From Bugula neritina (Eukaryota; Bryozoa; Gymnolaemata; Cheilostomatida; Bugulidae), in assembly GCA_964035545.1 (NCBI GenBank), contig OZ037767.1, positions 6,183,207 through 6,247,206 of the forward strand: a stretch of DNA of 64,000 nt. The letters are read 5' to 3'. A model generated the notes under the pieces. The model had not been told where the DNA came from, did not search any database, and was given only the letters and a program-made list of their open reading frames with translations. Positions 1-9,304 of this stretch are shown here, piece by piece; position 1 is the first letter of the stretch, and each line of letters begins with the position of its first letter. The position numbers were made by a program, and so were the translations under genes.

Positions 1-46
1 CTAAGTATATATTATATAACTATTGGTATAAAAATTCAAAACTCAC

Positions 47-2589
47 CATCAGGTTTTATCGTTTCTTTTACGACAACCTTTGGTTTGACGGGTTCAACAG
101 GAAGCACATCATCTGGGTCAACAGCGAGATCCAGTGGCTTCAACTTCTTTGATTGAGGCACATCCTGTCATAAGAGCACATAACAGCTGCTAGGTATGTG
201 AACATAACACTGTGGATATCACCATGGATTCGGAAAAACAAAATCTTATTAAGTTTTACTACAATAGCTTGTAGAAAATCCCTGACCCATTAATGACTGG
301 CTAATAGAGAGAGTTCAAAGTTAGGAAGTTCATGACTAAAAAGTTAACTTTAGAGCAAATCCGGTCATAGAGTGAAATAGAGCTACTTGTACAAACTATT
401 ACAAAAATGAATAGGCAGTGTAAAAATCTTTATGAAATAATGCTAGAATTAATAGTATTCTCAAAATCTACATAATAGTCTTTTGGACTAAAGTCTACAC
501 TGTAAAGGAACGACTTAGCGTGAAATGACAACTCCCAATACCTGGTTTACTGTTCAACAACATCGCAACATTAATAGCAAAACTAATGACATTAAAGAAA
601 CCAAAACAATACCTCACTGGATTCTTCTGCGGAGCTAGACTCAGCTAGACTTAGTTCCTCTACTTCCTCTCCGTCAGACAAGACTCTCTTACGACCTGGG
701 CCAGGTTTGCTCTTGGAATTAGAAATATCTAGAAAAGTAGTGGAGCATTTTCTTGCTTACAATGACAAAATTGATTCAACTGCATTACATTCCATCTCTC
801 TCTATGCTGCAAGTGTGGCAATTAATACAATGCCAGAATAAAAAGAGTTGGCAGATTCATCTAGCAGCAGTTCTAGGCTGCCACATAACATCAAAGCAGA
901 AAATGTCTGAAGGTGCGGTAAAAGTATGGTAGAGATGAGTTCACCTTCTGTAGAGAGATCATCTTTTTCACCATTCACATTTTCTTCATCCCCAGTAGAA
1001 GCTTCACTATCAGTGACATCTAATAACAAAATGAATCATGTTATCATCCTTAGGAGTTTATTAGCAATGACACATATGAGTATGTGTATGATGAGGTTTC
1101 AGAGCATAAATGTGTATTTTGCCGCTGGAGGGGGGGGGGGAGGGAGACAATTTATATCAATGTTTGGGCTACTTCAACAATAAATGGTTAACTATGAGTT
1201 CTTATTGGAAAGATGACACCTGAGGTGATGTGAACACCAAGCCTTCGTTTTATAAAATATGACCCACCAAAATACAGCATAGATTTAAGATAGACACACA
1301 TGAGTTTATAGCCACCCCTAACAGAAAGACCCATTTTTTACGCGGGCTGAGGACTTTTTCTCTATTGTGTAAAAGGAGCAATTATGACTGAATGCTCTTC
1401 ATAACATCACCAATGACCTTTACTGGAGATCAAACCACTCACTTTGTGTTTATTAAACGAGCACTCTAACCCCTAAGCCTACGTAACATAGATAAACAGG
1501 AGGAGTTAATTCCTTACCTTCTAGTGAAGTAACACTTTCCTGAGCCTCTGAGTCAGAAGATGACTCATCATCAGAAGTATCCCGAGCAGCCTTCACTCCC
1601 AGCGCTGCGAGTAGCTGTTCTTTACCACCAGGCTGGTTGTCAGAACTATCTTCATCGGATTCATCGTCAGACTAGAACAAAAGTTAATATAAACAGGACT
1701 GTGAAACGTTGGATGAGGAGTTATCTCACCAAAACTGTTACTTTGAGGTAGGACAAGAATAAACATGCAAAAGTTTATTGAAGTACGAGTAGCATTGAAT
1801 GTATATGAGTGACCAATCACTGGTGAAGCAAGCATTATTAATGAAAACTCGTAAAATTAGTTCACATACAAGATTAATAAAACTAGAATATGCTCATTTA
1901 ATGGCTCAAATTACTTATTTTATTTACTGTAAGAGACAGTATGTTTCAACTGAAATAATCAAATGAAAAAATCCAATTGCTATAATAACAAAAAACTTCC
2001 TTTCAAACAAGAAAATTTTTCTACATGAATATTTGTTAAATTTTAGCATTTTCATGAAAAAAAGAAATAAATATATTTTTAAGTAATGCAATGCGAAAAA
2101 AACAAATTAACAAGTTGAAAACAACATTGAATATTCAGGGCAAAGTTATACTAAAAGTATCTATACATACAATGATGAATAAAATAAGGTAAGTATGAGA
2201 AAATGCCTGATTTCCTTAACCGACAAGTTTACAATACTTGAATAATATTTTAGTCACTGTAAAGCTTACTTGGATGACAGGATCTTCCTTGTCAAACACT
2301 CTAGCAACTTTTGAAGACCTAAAATTGATGAAACTAATTTAACTTGGGAAAATACAATAAATGGCGCATTATAACACGTGAAACAGTTAAATTAATTAAA
2401 CTCCGGCCTTCTGAAAACTTTCTTTAAACTTGAAATCCATCACGTATGAGTTCAAAATAACCACCTGCTCCCAGATGGAATGGAGTTGTCAAATAAAGAC
2501 ATCGACTCCATCTCTTCAGCATCCCTTGACTGCTTTGGAGGTCTTTTTGACATTTTTAGAAAACCTTTCTGCTTGTTCTTGCCTCTCAT
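47..2589 (-). CDS. Acidic Ser/Lys-rich protein, N-terminal part (runs off left edge)
   Basis: Six coding exons on the minus strand join in phase: 2589-2465, 2318-2270, 1671-1518, 1019-945, 728-613 and 164-47. They give the first ~212 residues, and the gene continues beyond base 1. The start is the ATG at 2589, in CAAAATGA context, giving a basic N-terminus (MRGKNKQKGFLK). The rest is low-complexity: clusters of Asp/Glu/Ser (SDDESDEDSSD, SDDESSSDSEAQES) alternate with basic patches (KPGPGRKR, SKKLK). No fold, signal peptide or membrane segment is visible. Composition resembles nucleolar or chromatin-associated proteins with CK2-type acidic serine sites, but this is inference from composition only and I do not recognise the family. 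The first donor (GCAG|gtggtt) is weak; the others are ordinary. Confidence 0.6.
1297..1490 (-). mobile_element. tRNA-derived SINE copy 1
   Basis: Read on the minus strand it has a tRNA-like A box (TTAGGGGTTAGAGTGCTC) and a degenerate B box (GTGGTTTGATCTCC), followed by the family body AAGAGCATTCAGTCATAATT and a 3' part ending near GGTGGCTATAAACTCA. Four more copies lie at 7670, 17205, 23212 and 38990. It sits in an intron of the minus-strand gene. The promoter boxes derive from a tRNA but no cloverleaf survives, so it is not called a tRNA gene. Confidence 0.75.
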
Positions 2590-3039
2590 TTTGAAAAGTA
2601 AATTTCGTAACTGGAAGAAAGATATCAACACTTGCCTATTGATTACCGTAAATCAAATCCAGATGAGTTCAAATTCTAGATTTAATAATATTGAGGATTG
2701 TGGCGTTGAGTGCTTTTGCACCAGTTATCAACTAGTATAAGGTATTAATAAATGGGTAACTTTAGTTGCAAATATACAAGCAATTAGGATCAAGCAGCAC
2801 TTTCCTTGGTTTAGATTTGTTCATAGAATAATGCACACAGTAAATGTAATGTGGGTACGCTTGCAAAGCAATCTCACATATAATTATATCACTGACTTCA
2901 ACCTTCATACATTCACACTGTGATTGTCATTCTATTCTACCCCCTAAAGACTGATTGAGACTGATGAGAAAAACTAAAAAGTGATGAAGAAATATAACAA
3001 AACCACTACAATTGATATTATCACTTTGGCTTTCCCACT

Positions 3040-3270
3040 GACAATATCATAGTACTACTACTACTACTCACTGCTACTACGCCCACTGCTACAACCAGTA
3101 CTAGTAGACGTAGCACTAGTAGTGAGAAGTAGTACTACGCCTATTAGTACTGGTAGTAGCAGTAAGCGTAGTACTAGTAGCAGCAGCCCTCAGTAGCAGC
3201 TAATAGTACTACTACTACTACTACTACTACTAGTAGTAGTAGTACAAATACTAATAGTACTACTACTAAG
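3040..3270. repeat. (TAC)n/(TAG)n triplet array, self-complementary
   Basis: Runs of ACT/TAC triplets alternate with AGT/TAG triplets. Because TAC and GTA are reverse complements, adjoining runs (for example 3209-3243) form perfect hairpins. No coding signal is present. It lies between divergent genes. Confidence 0.85.
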
Positions 3271-3419
3271 AGCAAATCTAGTTAATGACTGTCTAATGTG
3301 GATGTCTAACATTATGAGTAACTCACAAACTCTAACTGTAAGAGTAAGAGTTGGTGACTAACTCTAAAACTAAAGAATAAAATCAAAATGGTAGAACTAG
3401 AAGTAAATACTCATACTTA

Positions 3420-3920
3420 TCCTGATACTCAATGTCATACTAATAGTAATACTAATACTAATAGTAATAGTAATACAGTAATAGACTAATAGATTATGAG
3501 TATAACTATTGTCTATTTAGAGTATTAGTATTACTCTATTACTATTACTATTAGTATTAGTAAATGTAATACTAAGTTTAATAGTAATACTCAAAATAGA
3601 CAATAGTTATACTCATACTCGAACTCAACATCATACTGATACTAGTCATACTCATAGTCATAGTCAATGTAATGCTGATACTAATAGTATCACTATTACT
3701 ATTAGGGATACTTATAGCTATACTCATACTGATACTGTGTCTGAGTCCTGAGAGTGATCCGCTGATCGTTTAACCTAAAATTTTCATCTTACTTTTACTC
3801 TTATTAACTTTAAGACTCACTTACTCTTAGTCTTAGTAATACTTCACTAATAGTAATACTAATAGTAATACTAATACTAATAGTAATATTAATACTAATA
3901 GTTATAGTCTTTTAGAGTGA
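3420..3920. repeat. AT-rich hexanucleotide-like repeats (TAATAC/TAATAG)
   Basis: Degenerate repeats of TAATACTAATAGTAATAC run through this stretch in both orientations, broken by short unique sequence. The same words recur at 5405-5660, 51730-51850 and 52195-52245, so it is a dispersed low-complexity family. No gene is visible. Confidence 0.75.
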
Positions 3921-4202
3921 AACAAAAATAATCAAATGCAAATACTTATACAGTTTGAATATTTGTTAAGCTTATAGTTGAGCAAAAATTTTAATAAGGA
4001 TATTAGTAACACGGTGCTAGACTGCTAGTCTTAGAAATAATTTACATCTAAACTATACGAACAAACATAACCATGCGAGGTGGAAAATGTGTTGACATTG
4101 AGTTTGACATTAATTAACAATAGATGCAAACGCGCCGCGCAGTAACTATAAATGAAAGGTTAATAAAGGTTTTCTTGTCTGCTGTGTGTTATATTAGATT
4201 AT

Positions 4203-4980
4203 CGGCTTCCATGTACCGATATCAGATCGATCTCAGGGAGATCGATCCATGGAAAGACGCCAAAGATCGATCTCAGTCGTTCTGAGCTGGTCGGTCTGTA
4301 GAGCTCGAACTCAGATCGATCTCAAGGCAATAAGACCATGGAAAGACGAAAGATCGATCCGAGAAGTAGAAAAATGACTGCTCGCTAAAATGTTGTCTGC
4401 TAATGAAAATGATAACTTATTGTTAATTACTAAGCAAAGTACTTAATAATTAAGATAGCCATTTTTTCAAGTGACAAAACTTTGAATTTTAGTAAAATGA
4501 TTAAGAAAACTTAATTATGTAAAATTATAGACGGTGGACGATACAAAAAGTGAGAGCATTTAAATTGAATTTGAACGACTAGTATAACGCACTGCCATTA
4601 GTTATTTGCTGCGCAATCTTAAGCCTAATAATCCCGTAATTTTATAAATAAGCTGCACAACAGCTATAAATTTTATATAAGCTGTCAAGCTAAAATATTA
4701 AAATCAATTATCTTAAATTGGCCAAATTACTTCATATTAAAAGCTTTACTGTGTAGAGTTTATAGCTGACGTTAAATTTTAGACTATGAAAATTTTGTTT
4801 TTCAACAGCAGTAGCTTTTACCACTTAGGTGGGTGAAAAAAATATACTAATAGTCTTCACCTAAGAGGAGGCAACTCCGAGAGATCGATCTGACACTCTC
4901 ATGGAAAAATGATCGATCTGAGCACATTGCTCAGATCGATCTCGCTGAGATCGATCTGAGATCGGTACATGGAAAGCCCG
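4203..4980. mobile_element. Inverted-repeat element (MITE-like) with GATCGATC subterminal repeats
   Basis: The left end (CGGCTTCCATGTACCGAT...) and the reverse complement of the right end (CGGGCTTTCCATGTACCGAT...) match over about 45 bases with few differences. Inside each end the palindromic word AGATCGATCTCAG recurs, several times next to a CCATGGAAAGACG word. The middle is AT-rich without an ORF. Terminal inverted repeats, subterminal repeats and absence of coding suit a non-autonomous DNA transposon. I could not identify a clean target-site duplication, so the superfamily is undetermined. Confidence 0.65.
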
Positions 4981-5010
4981 TGAATGTAAGTTGAGCGACA
5001 ATCAAGATTA

Positions 5011-5161
5011 GGTTTATAAGCAGCTCCGAGTTGGGGGTGAATGAGTGCAGCAGTTTGCAATTCTCTAGTTTGGAGTTGGGGTTTATTGTAAACCCCAACT
5101 CCAAACTCAAGAACCGCAAATTACTGCACTCAGTCACCCCGCAGAGTTGCTTATAGAACCC
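5011..5161. repeat. Long foldback hairpin, copy 1
   Basis: Two arms of about 72 bases (5011-5084 and 5090-5161) are inverted copies separated by a 5-base loop. The core words TGAGTGCAG and GAGTTTGGAGTTGGGGTTT occur in both arms. A related hairpin lies at 26635-26785. It looks like a foldback/MITE-type element. No coding sequence. Confidence 0.8.
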
Positions 5162-5404
5162 AATAAACTTAGGTCGGTCCCAGTTCAATGATTCGACGAC
5201 CGGAAAATTGAAGGGCATATAATACATCACTCACATCACTCTGTGACCTACTCCTCTTGGCTCTAGTTCAAAGAAGCAAAGACCAGAGATAACAATAACA
5301 GTTACCTCGCTGCTCTAGTCCTATAGCTGCAAATTTTATTAATATACTTGTAATATAATCAACAATAAATAAATTTAATTTTAATAGCGTAGCGTTTTAC
5401 TTAC

Positions 5405-5660
5405 ACTATGACTAGTATTAGTATTAGTATTACTAAATCTAATACTAATAGTAATACTTAAAGTTTCAGTTTGAGTTACACAAAGTCTTACAGTTGAGTT
5501 ACTGTTTGTGTTAGTCTTACTCTTTCTGATTATTCAAGAATATCAACTTCAATTAATGAATTATCAACTCAATATCAATAAATAATATTAATAGTAATAT
5601 CGATATAAAATGTTATACTTATACTCTTAGTCTTATACTTATAGTTATAGTAATACTAAT
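5405..5660. repeat. TAGTATTAGTATTAC-type low-complexity repeats
   Basis: This is the same repeat vocabulary as 3420-3920 (TAATACTAATAGTAATAC and complements), interrupted by unique AT-rich sequence. It precedes the TMEM53-like gene. No promoter element could be assigned with confidence. Confidence 0.6.
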
Positions 5661-5929
5661 AGTATCTTCTAGCCTCTAGGTGTTTTCAATTTTTCAGCTT
5701 ATGGATACTAAAGGAACAGGGCATGTCAATTTTGGCCAGTCTAACTTTAATTTTGATCTTTTGAATATGTTTTCTTTTTAAGAGTTCGCAGCAGCCACAG
5801 CAGTTATTATAATGTTAGTTTAAATAGAATTAAGTTTATTGAATCTTTTACTTCTGCAAGTAAAGTGAGTTATAGCCATCTAATACTGATCTCCGGACTG
5901 GATAATTGCTAAGAGACAAACCGCAGCAA

Positions 5930-8336
5930 ATGTTTATCTACCTCAAGAACCTTTCCCTATCCACACCCAATCTTTCTCATATTTCAAATGTTTGCTTATT
6001 AAAAAGACAGCTGAATGGAATAATGCAAAGATCACTGCATAGTAAGGTAAAATTTATAATGCAGTTTTTATCATATCCCTTTTGTTTGAAACATGGAATT
6101 ATTATGTATTACTAGTTTTATAAGTTGCGTGTCAACTGATATTTGTATGCTTGGACGCCTGGATCCTGCTTATTAAGTACGTATCTGTAGACTCGTGCAC
6201 TGCCCTATTTCCCCACCACCAACTTACGTTGTAAAGATACCGAGAAGGACAAAGTCCCACTGATAGTTCTGCTCCCTTGGTTGAATGCACAACCCAAACA
6301 TGTCAACAAATACATAGAACTTTATCACAAACGAGGTCAGCAACAAAGCAGAACATTAGATTTAACACACTCAAAATAATATATCAATCTTTTTTATATA
6401 AGTTATATTTTTTATTACTTTTTATTCCTACACTGTATTTCCATTCTATTATTTTGACGATTTAGTTATACTGTCACATAAGCAAAATTTATAACTAATT
6501 ATTCAGATAAGTTATCCATGGTTTATTGTAATAATTGTACAGGAAATGGTGATTTGATGCATCTTGTATTACTTGAACAGGATATGATGTAATGACGTGC
6601 TCAGTCAAGGTCAGCAACTTCCTGTGGCCTGAAAGTTGCTACTCGACTACTAAAGTGCTGACTAAGGAGTTGTCTTCTGCTGAATTTTGTCACAGACCCT
6701 TGATATTCCACAGGTAGTGAAAATAATTTAAATCGATAAGTTATTAGTAATAAGTCACTAGCAAAAACCCTATTTAGTTCTGTTAAAATTAGTGCATTCC
6801 AATGCTAGTCTGTTATTCTTGAGTGCCTATGCATTACCAGTAAAAACAACAAGTTAGTTGTGTGCATTAGAAGGTTTTTTAATCTAGGCATTTCTGTGTG
6901 TAATTTATACTTTTGTTATTTTTTTGTCATTTTTGTCTTTCCATATGATATTTCTTTATCGATTTTGAATTTTAAGGCTTTTTGTTAAGAACAGCTTTGC
7001 ACCATGTTTTGTTTTTGCGTCAAAACTACTTTTAATTCTTGATGAATGTTATTTCTGCTGTAAAGTTGACGTTTTATTAACTGATGAGGTTAACTCACTA
7101 TGAAAATACTGGAAAAGTTGCCATGTAAATAGGTGTTTATTGACAAAAAATGTATTTACCGGTGCTACCATAGCAACAATCCTTTGCCACTTAATTTTGC
7201 ATTCAAAAGTTTTGATTTGTTAAATTTGTTCATTGAATTTTACTAAGTTTTATAAAGACTTGAAAGTTTTTTAGAACTGTAAAAGAATTACTGATTGTGT
7301 GGCATTTATGCTATTGACAAAAGTTATGTTTGGCTTCATTGGATTTTCTATTGCCCTTGTTTTAGTGTAGTAAGTAACATGGAATGAAATACTGGCATAT
7401 TTAAAGGGAAACCAGGCTATATGTTTACTCAGTGTAGTAATGGATGTAGTAGAGTTCCTATATATATTGTAGCTTCAGTGTGGGCACCTACATGCTGTCC
7501 GTACTGTTCTCACAGATGATAGAAGATCCTAATTCATACTCTGAGGTTTCACGGCGAATCCTAGGCTTTATAAATGACAGCATAACTGTTGGTATGATTT
7601 TATTGTCACAGTTTGTTTCTGGAAGGTTCTATTGTCACCCAATCTGCTGATGAAATAATAAAAATTCTCACGCAAGTTTACAGTCGCTATCCCTTTTAGA
7701 GAACCATGTTGTAAAGAGGTTTGTTTTTGTTAAATTGGGCTAAGGGCTTATTCAGATAAGGCACAGGAGCAATTATGACTAGATGCTTTTCCTACCAACA
7801 CCAAGTCACCAAGAGCCTTGTTCGGGGTTTGAACCCATGACTTCGTGCTTACTAGGCAAATGCTCTAACCCCTAGACCGCAGTTGCTCTCTTATATTGCG
7901 ACTAAAATACTGAGTGTATTATTCTTATGTAGGTGGAACTAAGAGAATGACCACTGGAATAGCTCATGGATTCTCCCAATCTAAGGTGGCCCGGTTTATG
8001 GTATCTGGTACAATAGATTTATACCTGGCTATGACTCATAGGTGGACTGTCAGGTTGTATGACATGTTTATAAACGCTTTCTACAACAACCCAGTTCCGA
8101 AGGCTCCGTTACTATATTTTTATTCTCATAATGACCCGATGAGCGATCCTGAGAGTGTTGCCGATGTGATCAACTATCAGAAACTCAATGGCTATGATGT
8201 AGTGTTTAAAGATTGGCAATTGTCTGCCCATGCTCAACACTATGCTCGTCACCCTAAAGATTATGTTGATGTTTTGGACCGGTTTTTAAAAAGAATTGAT
8301 ACTAACAACCCTCTGTTATTTTTGTCTAAATTATAA
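5930..8336 (+). CDS. TMEM53: TMEM53-like (DUF829) alpha/beta-hydrolase family protein
   Basis: Five exons join in phase: 5930-6046, 6191-6335, 6581-6713, 7473-7591 and 7933-8336, giving 305 residues (human TMEM53 has 277). Family landmarks appear in order: a hydrophobic strand PLIVLLPWLNAQPKHVNKY, YHKRGYDV, VSNFLWP, PLIFHSFSVGTYM (the nucleophile-elbow position of the fold), LGFINDS, LLYFYSHNDPM and the C-terminal SAHAQHYARHP. The last two carry the expected Asp and His. DUF829 proteins are alpha/beta-hydrolase-fold; vertebrate TMEM53 is a nuclear-envelope protein linked to BMP/SMAD control, which may not transfer here. The hydrophobic segment of vertebrate TMEM53 is weak in this protein. The N-terminus (MFIYLKNLSLS...LLKRQLNG) is basic and Leu/Ser-rich. 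Exon 1 rests on ATG and phase fit, so it is less certain than the rest. Confidence 0.85.
7670..7890 (-). mobile_element. tRNA-derived SINE copy 2
   Basis: On the minus strand the A box (CTAGGGGTTAGAGCATTTGC) and B box (GGTTCAAACCC) are well kept, followed by the shared SINE body and the 3' GCGACTGTAAAC tail region. It lies in the last intron of the TMEM53-like gene, inserted antisense to it. Confidence 0.8.
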
Positions 8337-9304
8337 TTTTCCATTGTTTTTAATCTGTAGTAGTTGACCTTGAATTTTCCACTCTGCCGTTAGTCATCTC
8401 TACATTCTTTGAGCTTGATATTACATATCATGACATGACCTGCTTTTTCGTAGAACCTTCTCTTTGCGTTTTGCTGTCGTCCTGTTTTGCGGTCATTTAC
8501 ACTAACCATCTAACTATCTGATATTCCTCGGCTCCATTTGCTTTGCAACTGCACTGTTACTCCATAGCTTGCAATATACTATTTGGCAGGTATTTTATAT
8601 GGTGATAGCTATAGATGGCTTAAATAGCATTTGATTTGAAAATCTACAGGTTTTATTTCAATATGATGATGTCATAATTGTAAGACTGACTTTTAAGACT
8701 TGAAACAAAACTTTAATGTTAGTCTCTAAGAATTTTAACTTAAACTGCAGGCATTATTTAATTGGTAATTGAATAAATAATTGGTAATTGATATAATTGG
8801 TAATTGAATAAATTGGTAATTTATATAATTGGTAATTGAATAAATTATTGGTAATTGATATAATTGGTAATTGAATAAATTATTGGTAATTGATATAATT
8901 GTATCTGGTTCTTCAAAACAGTGATTATATTTATGAAACAGTTTTTGTTCAACTGGACTATTTACCATTGACAAAAAAAGTTGATTTTCCTATCAAACTC
9001 TTTCATTAAAAATGTCTGTTAAGATGAGCAACACATCTGTGGCCTTTTTTTGCAACAGTTGGTCTCCTTTAAATACTTCATATAATTATGTTTTTCCAAT
9101 GACCATCTTTATGCTTGTGAAGAAGTGATCTAGTTAAAAAAATGAACTTTATAGGTTGGCTGTATGCCACATGGTGTTTCAATTTTACAAAAATCAATCA
9201 ATAATGTTGAATATCACCAATGCTATCTTAAATTAAAAATTTTCCCAACAAAGTTCTGTGGCCTGGATAATCTCTCACTACCATCGCATCGGCTTCCGTT
9301 AACC
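8337..9304. other. Intergenic spacer, TMEM53-like to large gene
   Basis: This holds the 3' flank of the TMEM53-like gene and the 5' flank of the large membrane-protein gene, on the same strand. Apart from the minisatellite at 8756-8905, I see only AT-rich unique sequence with no ORF of interest. No TATA box or polyadenylation site could be assigned confidently. Confidence 0.5.
8756..8905. repeat. ATTGGTAATTGA minisatellite
   Basis: About nine tandem, slightly varying copies of TAATTGGTAATTGA(A/T)A with the higher-order pattern AATAAATTATTGGTAATTGAT. AT-rich and non-coding. Confidence 0.85.

Noticed and set aside
9164-9304. Upstream in-frame extension of exon 1 of the large gene
   Set aside because: It would place ~47 non-hydrophobic residues before an excellent signal peptide; ATG at 9305 is preferred.
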